This document shows, piece after piece, positions 11,641-22,345 of a DNA stretch of 64,000 bases (the first letter of the stretch is position 1; each line of letters begins with the position of its first letter). Source of the DNA: Siderastrea radians (Eukaryota > Cnidaria > Anthozoa > Scleractinia > Rhizangiidae); contig OZ024897.1 of NCBI GenBank assembly GCA_964017195.1, forward strand, positions 35,975,036 to 36,039,035, written 5' to 3'. A model generated the notes under the pieces. That model worked only from the letters and a program-made list of their open reading frames with translations, was not told where the DNA came from and searched no databases. Position numbers and translations under genes: made by a program.

Positions 11641-11838
11641 GGAAGTGCCGCCAGTATTCTTCCCACGGTTAACGTGGATAAACTTGAAGAGGACTTTTAT
11701 CTTCTCAAAGATACAGTGGGAGGTGATTATTTTTTTGATGCAGCCAACGGTATTTCTGATTTTTTGAAGATTTTTGATGAACATTTACAGTTTGTGATTG
11801 TATATCATAAAATGAACAACAAACATTTGTGCATATAA
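11641..11838 (+). CDS. Possible exon fragment, unknown protein
   Basis: An open stretch of 65 codons has protein-like composition (NVDKLEEDFYLLKDTVGG, then DYFFDAANGISDFLKIFDEH) but no start codon. A second frame just upstream (KLYEEVPPVFFP, from about 11630) looks like its continuation after a one-base shift. It lies between the peptidase-like pseudogene and the right inverted repeat, so it may be that gene's last exon. No family was recognised. Confidence 0.3.
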   Translation, partial: GSAASILPTVNVDKLEEDFYLLKDTVGGDYFFDAANGISDFLKIFDEHLQFVIVYHKMNNKHLCI

Positions 11839-12346
11839 ATGCAAATAGTCAGCAAAAACATTGTATTTTTATTTTTCATTTTGTTGCTCATTTGTTTTGC
11901 ATAGGAGGAATCGTGTGTGATTGGGTGTCGGATATACCGTGAACATTTTAGACTAATGGTCCTGCATGAAAGTGATATTTCTGTCATCGTGAATAGGGAA
12001 AAAAACAGATATTTCAAACATACAAAAATATGTATTCAAAAATGTAACTTTCCTCAGATACAATTTCGCTGAAATTACGCTGTATTACTTGTTGCCTCAA
12101 AATGTATATCGTGTTAAATTCGGCTCGGCAATCTTACTATTAAGATCACTTTTCTGAGAAAGTCTGTTTGAATTTTGCGCTAATGTTTCTTTGACCAATA
12201 AAAAATTTGCGTACTAATTCAATAAGCACTTATTGCAACGGTCCGCAGTGCTGCAAGGCTATTGTTTTCACTTTCCATTTTAGGCGAAGCGCTACTTAAA
12301 CCTCAATGGGATTACAAATTTTAAAAACAAAGGAAACATGAAATGA

Positions 12347-12388
12347 ATTCTGGTAGTTGTAGTCAAATGACACCATCGTGCAAGTGTC
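12347..12388 (-). repeat. Right terminal inverted repeat
   Basis: It is the reverse complement of 5922-5963, ending in ATCGTGCAAGTGTC. Confidence 0.7.
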
Positions 12389-12555
12389 TTATTGCTTAAT
12401 GATGTACTAAACATTGAACAATGCTATCTGGAATAGCATTGAAGTGAAATGGCTAAGTTTTGTGTTGGCTTGCGAGTATGCTCTCTTGTAGTGTTACCAA
12501 AAATATTCACCTGATAGTTTAATGTGAACTCATAGTTTATAAACAGCGATTACCT

Positions 12556-12796
12556 GGGGTCGTTCCATTTTTTATCCGCCCCCCCCCCCCCCAAAGATGG
12601 CAGGATTCCCACCCCTCAGATTTTTGGCGGCACCCTTTGAAGAAAAAAATCCGAAGGGTTCACTTTTCGGCGGCACCTTTGCAAAAATTTCAGAGGGGTT
12701 CATTTTTTGGCGGCTCCTTTGATTTAATAATCCGACCCCCCTTGTGCAGAAACTGGCCATCCTTAGGGGGGTTCGGATAGAAAATGGAACGTCCCC
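12556..12796. mobile_element. 241-bp MITE
   Basis: The ends GGGGTCGTTCCATTTT and AAAATGGAACGTCCCC are complements with one mismatch. The interior holds three diverged copies of a TTTTTGGCGGC-containing segment and a C14 run. No clear target duplication was found. Confidence 0.65.
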
Positions 12797-14442
12797 TATT
12801 AACTCAATGGAGTCGAAAAATTGTTCAAGTGGTTTCGGTAAAACTATACACTGAACAAACTAACCTTACGTTTTTCAGCTCCATCCGATTTATTTTGATG
12901 TTTACTTTTTGCACTTGAAAACCACGAAAAAATAGCATTCGGCGACACATCTGCAAGTCCCTGTTAAGTCCAAAAATCTGCTGTCTGCTCCAAAAATTTC
13001 CATACCATACAGGCGTCACGAGATTTATTTTGGTCAGTGGTGTTTATATGGGACAAAACGTGGTTTTGTAAGCGACTCATTGCATCGTGTGCCATCGTTA
13101 AATGTGAGCCCAAACTATGTCGCTTGGATCAGCGGTATGCACCATTTACAAAAGCCCTCTATGTAGGACGCCCAAAAAAGCGCTGGCTCCAATGTCCCCG
13201 ATTTCCAGCGATGCGGAGATTTTCAGGAAGAAGGGCAGAATATGTTATATTATATTATTATATACAAAAAACAAGACACTTAGCCAGACTGTCCCCGTGA
13301 AAATCCAGTTGTCGTCCTCGGTAGAATTAGCTCTCGTATAGTGAGAAAAGATTGAACAAATAAAACTAGCTGAGGTAAAACAGCGCAGTAGATGACCATA
13401 TATATTCTGAATTTTTAGGAAGTTCCATTCTTTCCAGTCGAGTTTGCGTAAAGTTACTGATGCCTACGAGTAGGTGGTTTTACATAAGTAAGATTTTCGT
13501 AGCCGGACCAATGAAATCCACAGTGAATAGTTTTCTGTCTACTGTTTAAATGTTTGTCAGTTTTACTCTGATTTACTATAACATCATTAAACAATGGACT
13601 TACAACGTTTTTTGTGTGTGGTTTTCGAGAGGGGGGAGGGGGCGATATTTCACCAGCGATCCCCAGTCTGCTAGTTATTTCTGCTCTACACCATGTTGTT
13701 TTTGCGCGCCCAGGTTTCAACTACACACACACTGATCCCTAACCAAGGACAATTGACTCCTGTACCAGTCTACGTGTACCTTTTAACATGAAGTTTTTGC
13801 GACCCTACGCGGGTCTTTGCTTTAGGCTAAACAGGGCTTAGCCTGGGAGAGGAGACGCCTTTTACGACTATTTATTTATTTATTTATTTATTTATTTTGC
13901 GGGCGGAGAGAAAATGACAGCTGAAAAAATACTTCCGTTTTCATAGGCTAAACAAGACTTCCAAATGTCGTGTCGTAATCATGGGGAGAGACGTAATTGC
14001 GCCGGTGTATATAGAGGCAGATGGTGCTGACCAATGTGGCTCTCGTGCACTCCGAGCCTCACATGTTATCGGCTGGCAGGTGGGGGTGAATAGAGTCAAC
14101 AGAATGTAAACTACCAAAAATGACCTTCGTCTTTTTTCATATGGCCCGCCAGACGAAGAACTTTTCATACTTGATTAACACCATTTTTAGCGACCCATGC
14201 GAGTGTCTGAGCGAAGACCAATCAGAGTAGTCCATTGGCACCCCTGGGGATAGAATTGCCAATTACAAGTTATACTAGGCACATGTACAATGAAATGTGA
14301 CTTGCGGTTGAACGTTCAACATGAGTCGATTGCGAAAGCGATAAAAGAAGCAAATGTAATATGAGACATATGTTGCGAGTCACGTGCACGCCACTCCCCA
14401 GTTTTGGCGCGAAAACTGGCCGTTCAAAGGAGTCGAGTCGTC
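12797..14442. other. Non-coding stretch
   Basis: I see no gene. There is a (TATT)n run at about 13868-13897. Several 60-90 codon frames in 13.0-13.7 kb lack protein-like composition. Confidence 0.4.
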
Positions 14443-14450
14443 GTCGTCCT

Positions 14451-14930
14451 AGGCCTAACTACAAAAATCCGGAAAAATGGCCTAAAAATTTTTCCGGAAT
14501 TTCTCCAAAATGATCTAAAAAACTCCGGTTTCACTTCTAAAAATCCCATAAAAACTCCTAAAAATCTCTAAAATCCCATGATGTGGTGAAAATTCCATGG
14601 CTTTGGTGGGCTTTCTGCTAGCGCCCACATAAGCCAAACCAACAAGCTTTGCTGAGCCCACCATTTTGAACTCACGGACAGCAAGGAATGCTGGATTATG
14701 GGTAAAACCGCCGACCGATACAGTGAGGGGGCATCAAGGGGGCATCAAGAAGTTTCGTTACCTGAATCGCTTGTGGCGAAACATTTCTAAGTTTCAAGCT
14801 TTTTTGTGACAAATAAACAAAAAACCTTGAAAATATTCACCAAAACCTCTAAAAATCCCTCCAAATCTCTAAAATCTTACAGTTTTCTAAAAATCCCGAA
14901 AAAAAATCGGTTTTTTGTAGCTAGGCCCAA
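14451..14930. mobile_element. 480-bp hAT-like MITE with 8-bp target duplication
   Basis: The element is flanked immediately on both sides by GTCGTCCT (14443-14450 and 14931-14938). Its ends are AGGCCTAACTACAAAAA and the complement of TTGGGCCTAGCTACAAAAA. The interior is a run of AAAATCCC-like short repeats. An 8-bp duplication with short inverted ends fits the hAT superfamily. Confidence 0.75.
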
Positions 14931-14938
14931 GTCGTCCT

Positions 14939-16300
14939 CTCGTTCAGGTGGGAAAGCTCGCTCTAAATGGAATGCAGAAAAAAAGCAAAAAAGAAAGAAA
15001 GGAACGCTGAAAGACCGCCACCGCTCATTTAACAACTCTTCAGTTGGTCAAAATGCCTGAAAATGTTATCTCATGTGTGACCATTCGGGGTGAAAATCTC
15101 TGAAGGATTTCCTTGCTCTAGCACTATCACTTTATTTCCAAATAAGGATTTCAGTTTCATTCGAAAGTTCTTGGTCTATTTTTTTTCCGAAAATTCTAGC
15201 ACTCTTCAATGCAGTTTCGAAACTTCTACTCACTCTTCAAAACGTTTCCGAGATATCTAGGAAATCTGTTCAGAAAAAGTTCGAAAATCTTAGTTTGCCA
15301 GTTCTCCTCAGAGACGTGGTCCGAAATCGAAAGCCGAACATTCGAAAATTCTAGCCGACCTTCCTTCCGAACAGATATTTACCGAAATTACTCGTTGGGT
15401 GCCCCTGTACAGCACCCGGGTAACCTGCTTGGACCTCATAAACACAAACAAGGGAGATAAAAGGAGGAAATGCCCGAGGCATTATAGAAATTGACCTTTT
15501 TCCTCTTTTTTGGTTCAAATTTGAGCGGAACCTTTCGAAGTTTGATGTTATTCCCTTGGTGTCGGCTTTCATCTCGGTCTACTTTATCAGCCGGTTTCCC
15601 GGGAGATCTGCTACTTAGTTTACATGATCTCTTCATTCTACGATACTTTCAACGGCTTGTAACGGAGAAACTATAAGGGGTAGACCCGGGTAGACCTCGA
15701 AATTTCAAAAGAAGAAAAGTTATACTACCTAACTGGCCTAGATAATGGGCAAATACCGTTAACAGTAAGCAGCTTCGAGTCCATAAAGAACTGTGACATT
15801 AACAGTGAAATCAACATGGCGGCTTTCAACTAACTGCCCACTTTGAACTTCTCATAAACGCGACTAAAACATTTACCTTGAACGATAACCTGACCAGAAC
15901 TAAGATATGGTATTCCAAAAACTTTAGGACAAGGTATAATTCCCAGAACAAAATCACAAGCGTCGAAAATAACGAAAATTTCACCTCATACACTTCTCGA
16001 AGCGGCTCTTTCCGAGCGCGAAAATGCCTACACAAATGACGCGTTCTGATTGGTCAAATCTCGTGACGCACACCGCCTGGGCTCACCTATACCCAAATAT
16101 GGGTGGAGAGTTCCCCCCCACCCCCCCCGGGAGGGAGGCCCACCAGTGCTACTCCCGGCTCAGTCTTCTCGCCAGCTTCTCGCTAAAATTAGGAGAAGAA
16201 AGAGACTGCTCACAGTCTACCACGGTATCGACGCGGTGACGCTTTTCATTCAACTAATTTATTCTTTGTCATTAAAGATGTGTTTATTGTTCATCGTGGT
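14939..16300. other. No gene recognised
   Basis: 14941-15060 encodes a basic frame (KWNAEKKQKRKKG) that would join the GTCGTC-rich sequence left of the MITE if the MITE were absent, but no gene can be supported. A C-rich run lies near 16120. The rest is featureless. Confidence 0.35.
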
Positions 16301-16310
16301 GTAAGATAGG

Positions 16311-17302
16311 TAAGATGAACGTTTATTCGTTTGTCTCACGATGGAATCGCTTAGAGTTGTTGATCGCGACGTTTCGACTGCAATACTGCTAGTCTTCATC
16401 AGGCGATGAGGTCGATTGTTTACGTGCCGCTATTCGTAGCATGATGGTTCGCTGCTATTGGTGCATTTCGATCCTCATTATTATTCCGACTATTAGATGT
16501 TGTTCCCTCACAGGTCCGCTTTGTGGTTGGACGGCTGTTGTGCTTTCTGATCGTAGGTATCCAAGCTTCAGGAATTTCGATTCCACTATCTCTATTGATG
16601 TTATTAGGGTGAAGTTTTATATGGATAGCCTCTTTGACCGTACGTGTGTACCAGTGAGGGTCACGATCAATAAACTTAACTTTTTTCCAAACAGGAAGAT
16701 GCCCCGTTGCGTTAGCGTGCTCCGTAGCTTTAAATTCCTGCGTAGGTTCTTTGTTGGCTGTTGGTCTTGTTGTCTTTGTGAGCTTTTCGCATAAATGAAG
16801 AAGGATATCCGTTCGAAACAAGTACCGATGATAAATGTTTCTTTTCTTCAGAGATAGCTGATGGTTTTGATGTGAGGTGTTTGGCTCGGTCGTATAGACA
16901 CTTAACAATACCACGTTTCACTGACTGAGGATGGTGTGAATCATAGGCTAGGTATTGGTCAGTGTGGGTGGGCTTTCTGTAAACAGTGGTAGTGAGAAGA
17001 CCGTTTAAATCCCTTGAAGCTGACGTGTCGAGAAAGGGGATAGTGTTATCTTTCTCGATTTCCGTGGTAAAACGAATAGTAGGCTGTTGACTGTTTAGAT
17101 GTTGTAAAAAGCCATCTAGATAGTCTTTACCTAAGACTGTAAAAGTGTCATCTACATATCGCTTCCAGATCTTAGGTTTATAGGTCGCTGTTGCAACCTA
17201 TAAACCTAGCAACAGCGATGATTCGATTGCAGTCGAAACGTCGCGATCAACAACTCTAAGCGATTCCATCGTGAGACAAACGAATAAACGTTCATCTTAC
17301 CT
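16311..17302 (-). mobile_element. Penelope-like element relic
   Basis: On the minus strand, 17160-16800 encodes the end of a reverse transcriptase (an RYVDDTFTVLG block near 17140-17160, IPFLDTSAS, then VYRKPTHTDQYLA), and 16720-16560 encodes a C-terminal block (DPHWYTRTVKEAIHIKLHP, then RDSGIEIPEAW) that I associate with Penelope GIY-YIG elements. Frame shifts separate the parts and much of the endonuclease is missing. Both ends carry one sequence in opposite orientation (16311-16390 against 17222-17302), as in the inverted terminal repeats of Penelope elements. Confidence 0.75.
16368..16403 (-). ncRNA. Hammerhead-ribozyme-like core
   Basis: The minus strand reads CTGATGA, A, GACT...AGTC (a stem of four pairs), GAAA, CGTC. 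This matches the conserved CUGAUGA / stem II / GAAA order of hammerheads. Such ribozymes are known from Penelope-like terminal repeats. A partial copy missing the CTGATGA half is at 17226-17243 on the + strand. Confidence 0.55.
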
Positions 17303-17520
17303 AGTTTATTCTTGTTTTTCACGTTGCCATGTTCCTACCAATAGCGTAGCCCCACCGCTTTCCATATAAACCAAGTTCAACTTGCAAAAGAAAAGGGAAT
17401 AAGGAATGTCCTCCATAGGGTTATTAACCTCTGACGTTTCATTTTATCTACAGAGACCAGTTTGACGCACTTCTAGTTCTGGAAATGAAAATTAAGAGAC
17501 ATCGAACAGGCTCGTAAATG

Positions 17521-18558
17521 CCCGGGGTATCTAATCGATGAAATCGATAATCGAGGACAATCGATATCAATCGATATCAATTAATCGATTGATATCGATA
17601 ATCGTTGACCAATCGATGAAGCAGATCTGTGTGACCTTTTATCGATTGCCATCGATTCCAGTAGCAAGCGATTGGAATCGATTGCTCGCAAATTTTCTCC
17701 CGTTTCACAGTCCTCTCTTGGCACTTCATATCACATCTTTCCACGTACTGATTGTTAACAGATTTTACTTGATTCCGCTGAACGTTAACAGGAGAATAAG
17801 GCTTATCTTCTCTCTCCTCTGTCCCTTATTTCGACAAAACGGACACTGGTGTCACGGTACTTTGACAGAAGTATTCAGGTAACTGAAGTTCCTACATTGG
17901 CAATCACTGAACTTGTCAACAACAGCAGTGTAAGTTGTCGGGCAGGTAAGATAAGATAAGAAATCGTTTATTCGTGTTAAAAAACACATCGCAGTCTTTC
18001 GACTGAATTATGTGTTCTATTTACAAGGATACAAAGTCTATATACAATAAAAAGTAGATAAAAAGTTATAATACAACAACAACTAAAAAAAATAAATGTT
18101 GCATCAGAAAAATATAATAAAAATAAAAATATATGTCAGAGAGGATCCACAAGCCGAGATTGAAGGTGGCCTAGCTGCCCAAGAATAACTTTAAACGCGT
18201 TTCCGCGTTCTCCCCTCTTCTTGCTAGCAGTAATATTAAAGCTCGCCAATGTTCACTTCAAAACGGTAATGGTGCTAGCCTTTAACGATGCCGCTAATGG
18301 GGAGTCGAACTTCTTGAGACTCAGACTTTTTTTGTACGCGTCCGCCAATGGAAGAGATAAATTCGAATGCCCGTGCAACCTCGTACACGCGTTGAGAAAC
18401 TGGGTGTTACCTGTTTTGCCAATCGATGGCAATCGATGAACAAGTTTCATGTGACTATCGATTGATCATCATGCATTGGCCGATACAAATTATCGATTAA
18501 TATCGATTGATCGATTGCTTTACTGGTCATCGATTTCCATCGATTGGATACCCCGGGG
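17521..18558. mobile_element. Non-autonomous element with ATCGAT-rich ends
   Basis: The outer ends CCCGGGGTATCTAATCGATG and the complement of 18525-18558 match over more than 30 bp. Just inside both ends are dense clusters of ATCGAT and TATCGAT (17534-17690 and 18418-18548). The middle includes an AT-rich stretch at 17945-18130 beginning with repeated AAGATAAG. No target duplication was identified. The arrangement looks like subterminal transposase-binding repeats. No coding sequence is supported. Confidence 0.6.
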
Positions 18559-18756
18559 TAACTGGCGGCTCCTCCCCGACTCGCTCGCGTGAAAAGCCAA
18601 ATAAGAGAGGCTCTTCGCGGAAATCCACGCTCTTTTTTCCATCAATAATTTTTAAAAAACCACAGACTCTCACACCTTCACAACTTGCACGAGACTTTCA
18701 AGTCCTCGGCCAGTCAACCAGTTGTAGATTTGAATTTTCGCAGACAGCAAAATAAA

Positions 18757-18820
18757 GAAAGAAGGAAAGAAAGAAAGAAAGAAAGAAAGAAAGAAAAAAG
18801 AAAGAAAGAAAGAAAGAAAG
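18757..18820 (+). repeat. (GAAA)n microsatellite
   Basis: This is a purine-strand GAAA repeat with minor interruptions. The surrounding 18559-19059 has no recognised gene. Confidence 0.9.
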
Positions 18821-19059
18821 ATCGTTTCCCAAAATTCCCGTTCCTTTTCACTGGAACACGTCCCAGAACAAGCGAAGCAAATTTCTGGCCGAAAATCGAG
18901 TTCTTTCAAGCGAATGGTCAAAGTTCTACTCCCTGACAAGATTTATTTGCAGCGCAGAATCGAAAAACGCGGAAACGGAGACATTTTTTAGACGTGTGTG
19001 TTCCTTATCAAAGAGGACTATTTGTTCCCTGAATGAGAAATCAGCAAGGAACATGAGCA

Positions 19060-20372
19060 GTCCAAGTGTGCTCTCCTTGGAACCCTTCAAATCCTTATTT
19101 CCCGTGTTTCTAGGAACAATCTAATAATTACAGACTTGGATTTTCATTAAGCCAAAGGAGAGACATCCGGAAGAAAAGTAACATGAGAATCCCAAATGTT
19201 TTATCCTTACAACCCTTAAAATCCTTATTTCTCGTTAACAGAGTTGGATTTTCCTTCAGGCAAAGGAGGGAAATACGGAAACTAAAAAATTAAGGCTAAT
19301 ATGATCCAACCCCCTTAACAAATTTGAATTTTTATTCATGCAAAGGAGGGAAATACGGAAAGTAAGGAAAATAAGGCTAATATGATACCCCCCCATTTTG
19401 AATTTTGAATTTTTATTCATGCAAAGAAGGGAAATACGGAAACTGAGGAAAATAAGGCTAATATGATAACCCCCCCCCTCCATTTTGAATTTTTATTCAT
19501 GCAAAGAAGGGAAATGCGGAAACTGAGGAAAATAAGGCTAATATGATACTCCACTTTGAATTTTTATTCATGCAATGGAGGAAAATACGGAAACTAAGGA
19601 AAATAAGGATTGAAAATATGCTCTCCTTTGATTCCTTAAAATCCTTATTTTCCTTAGAAAATAATATTTTTAAATATATCCATGGGGCTATATGAAAGAC
19701 CCCCTTTGAATTTTTATTCATGATATGGAGGAAAATACGGAAACTAAGGAAAATAAGGATTGAAAATATACTTTCCTTTGATTCCTTAAAATCCTTATTT
19801 TCCTTAGAAAAAATTATAAAATTTATTTAAAATTTATTTAATTTAATATATTAATATATTAATATATTATATTAATGTATAATAATGATATTAATAATAA
19901 TTTTTATTATTTTTTCTAAGGAAAATAAGGATTTTAAGGAATCAAAGGAGAGTACATTTTCAATCCTTATTTTCCTTAGTTTCCGTATTTCCCTCCATTG
20001 CATGAATAAAAATTCAAACTTGTAAAAGGGGAGGGTCATATTATCCTTAGTTTCCTTAGTTTCCGTATTTTCCTCCATTGCATGAATAAAACTTCAAAAT
20101 TCTAAGGGGGCATCATATAACCTTAGTTCCCTTAGTTTCCGTATTTCCCTTCTTTGCATGCATAAAAAAGAATACCCTGAAATCAGAAGATTGTTTCCAG
20201 AGACAAGGAAAATAAGGATTATAAGGATTCCAAGGAAACATTTCAAATCCTTATTTCTTATTTTTCGCATTTATCTCCTTTATACGAACCAAAATCCAAT
20301 ACTGAAAGCAGACGATTGTTTCTAGAACTGAAGATAATAAGGATTTGAAGGGATCTAAGGAGACTATGATTG
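19060..20372. repeat. Large palindrome of tandem repeats with AT-rich centre
   Basis: Repeats of GGAAATACGGAAACTAAGG, AAAATAAGG and TTGAATTTTTATTCATGCAA (about 100-125 bp spacing) run on one strand from 19230 to 19810 and on the other from 19912 to 20200. They are joined by an ATTAATAT-rich centre (19805-19912). Outer segments also pair (CTCCTTGGAACCCTTCAAATC near 19070 with its complement near 20350). This is a fold-back structure made of an inverted tandem array. Confidence 0.85.
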
Positions 20373-20395
20373 AAATCAATAATGTTACAATCTTT

Positions 20396-20685
20396 AAGTT
20401 GTCTTCAAACACGCATTTGTGTCACTGAAATTAGAATTATGCAATAATTAGCTCGTTTTTTCGGATTCCTTGACAATGCATTGTAAGAAAAACGATTGAT
20501 GGGTGAGGCGGGGTTATGTAACCTCCGTTTTACGGTGTCTTCAAACACGCCTTTGTGTCACTGAATTTAGAAATATGCAATTATTAGCGCGTTTATTCAG
20601 ATTCATCCACTAATCAGCCCCTTGACAATGCATTGTAAGAAAAGCGATTGATGGGTGAGGCGGGGTTATGTAACCTCCGTTTTGT
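20396..20685 (+). repeat. Two direct copies of a ~150-bp unit
   Basis: TGTCTTCAAACACGC..TTTGTGTCACTGAA through GGCGGGGTTATGTAACCTCC occurs at about 20399-20524 and again at about 20538-20683. The pair lies between the palindrome and the promoter of the gene at 21033. Confidence 0.85.
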
Positions 20686-20984
20686 TATGCTGTATGACTT
20701 GTTTGACAATGGAATAAGTAAAAAAATTCCGAACCTTCTAATGACCCCTTTGGGGAAACATTTTTCATTTTGCTGCTTGGTGACGTAATTTTCCCACGTT
20801 GTCATGCATTCAAATGCAAACGCACACCCAATTATTGCAATTGAGAAATAACGAGCTGTTTTTACCAGAGAATTCATTTAACAAATTCCAGCAAGCAAGC
20901 TGCGATACAACGACCTCTTCTTTGTGACGTGTGGTGGTACCAATGCCCATATATGGTAACTGTTTTGATTTCACGCCGTTTGTC

Positions 20985-20992
20985 TATAAAAG
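20985..20992 (+). promoter_or_regulatory. TATA box
   Basis: TATAAAAG lies 48 bp before the ATG at 21033. Confidence 0.65.
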
Positions 20993-21032
20993 GTGGACCT
21001 TTAGGATAGCGCCTCGCATTCCCCGTAGCGTT

Positions 21033-21688
21033 ATGTCAGCGAGCAAAGCTACGCAGCCAGCAAGGCAACTTGGCAGCACTAAAATTAAAAACGCTGCTCT
21101 GTGCTACCTTTCCCCGATTGTGGTAGGGAAGTGCAGCATCATACATGCAATAGCGTACGCGGACATAAGCGAAGGCTTAGAACACGCTTGGATGAACGTG
21201 TGCCGCACAAGGGACATTTGTGACAATGCAATTTCGGGTAAGTTGAAATACTAGATTTCTTAAATCTTTCGAATTATGCTTTAAACCATCAAATCTGTCG
21301 ATATTCCGCGTGCATTTTTTTTAGTCCAGTCAATCTACGGTTATACTTCGGAATTATTAGAATCATTTGCATTTTGGGACTAAATGTAGTATGAAATCGT
21401 CGAAAAAGCTTTTGTTGCAATTAGTTGACCACCAATTCGAGCGTACATTGAATGGACTGTTTGACAATAAATTGTTTTACTGTTGCAGGAACGAACTGCA
21501 CAGCGTTCTACTTCAGCGCTATTTCCGCAAGTGGGCCGGGAAGAAGAAGAAGGAAACCGGCAAAAACTTCAGTCGAAGCTAATTTCGAAATAAGCGCGAG
21601 CGACGACGAGAGTGGCGATGATGGGGCAATGAAGAGAAGTCAAGCAGTCAAATACAAGTATAAATTAATCAAGTGTGATTCAATATAA
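21033..21688 (+). CDS. Small element-encoded protein, copy 1
   Basis: The ATG follows a TATA box. Exon 1 (21033-21237) ends CGG|GTAAGT in phase 1. Exon 2 (21489-21688) follows TTGTTGCAG-type sequence and gives about 134 residues in total. The first half is helical and includes ARQLGSTKIKN and RTRDICDNAISG. After the splice come TAFYFSAISASG, a basic RRRRK patch and an acidic SDDESGDDG stretch. It is clearly homologous to the protein at 30377 (shared ARQL.S.KI, LPIV/LSPIV, R.x.CDNA and AF.FS.S blocks). It converges on the recombinase-like gene at 22346-24084. Function is unknown. The charged tail suggests a nucleic-acid or chromatin role, but that is a guess. Confidence 0.7.
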
Positions 21689-21797
21689 TTAATTTGATGA
21701 ATAAATGACAGGTTTTGCTCAATTGTGCCTTGCGTTTAATTGTTCACAAAGCCCCTAATATAGGCATTAGTAGTCCATCACTATGTGGGTTCCTACA

Positions 21798-22210
21798 CTA
21801 AAGACCAATCATGTCCGCGTGTTCTAATGGCCTCCAATTTACTGACTCTAGCACACGGAGTTCTTCCTCTATGATGACATCCCTCGAAACCGGTGTTGCA
21901 ATAGCGTCCATAAACAAGGAATTTCTTGCAATGTCGCTGCTTTCTAGTTTAATGGCTATGAAAAGGCATGCCAAGACGAGCTCCCTCAGAGTAGCCCTTT
22001 GCCTTTGCGTTGTTCTGTTTAAATGCCTCCAAAAAAGGCTTTCTGCCAACATGGCCGTCGATTTTGGAAAACCAAATGGCTCGCAAATGCCATGAATAAA
22101 CTCTCCAGCAAACTTGATGTCTTGCAACGACAAAGCGGGATGTTTATGTACAATGATCTTAGCGGGTGTGTGAAAAGAGGCCCGGCTTTTAAAGTCTGCG
22201 CGCTAAATAG
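21798..22210 (-). CDS. Cyclin-box protein, single fold
   Basis: The minus-strand frame is open from just after a TAG near 22212 to 21798. It encodes a recognisable N-terminal cyclin fold: a RATLRELVLACLFIAIKLES helix pair, an ISO-spaced SLFMDAIATPVSRDVIIEEE segment and an ELRVLESVNWRPL helix, the arrangement seen in cyclin boxes (helices 3-5, with the K and E expected at the CDK-facing surface). No second cyclin fold follows. No ATG occurs before residue about 50 of the open frame (first in-frame ATG at 22052). A TTTAAAAG motif at 22186-22193 and CCAATCA near 22265 suggest a local promoter, so the 5' end is damaged or a first exon is unseen. It starts about 135 bp downstream of the recombinase stop, in the same orientation. 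Confidence 0.7.
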
Positions 22211-22345
22211 TGACACGCAACATCCCGAAATGCTTTGGGAAACACACACGCAAAGAAGGCCTGTTTGATTGGCACATAAGCAAGCAAGCGCGGTTCCCAG
22301 GGCCCCATTTGAAATTCCAGTTCTATAGTAGCAGTAGGTTTTTAG

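Larger units (their letters stand above)
5922..12388. mobile_element. Region bounded by 42-bp terminal inverted repeats
   Basis: The left end (5922-5963, starting ACACTTGCATGATGGCGTC) and the right end (12347-12388) are reverse complements with only about four mismatches. A second block further inside also matches (TTTAAGTAGTGCTTCGCC near 6011 against its complement near 12290). The interval contains a small zinc-finger gene, a broken cysteine-peptidase-like gene and later insertions. No target-site duplication was found at the ends, so this may be a true DNA transposon with worn edges or two opposed copies of a shared regulatory region. The transposase-like gene at 1-5787 lies outside and to the left. 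Confidence 0.5.

Noticed and set aside
18685..18936. Lysine/arginine/glutamate-rich frame
   Set aside because: It is translation of the (GAAA)n microsatellite.
22019..22268. Overlapping frames opposite and beside the cyclin frame
   Set aside because: They are shadows of the cyclin-box frame without protein-like composition.
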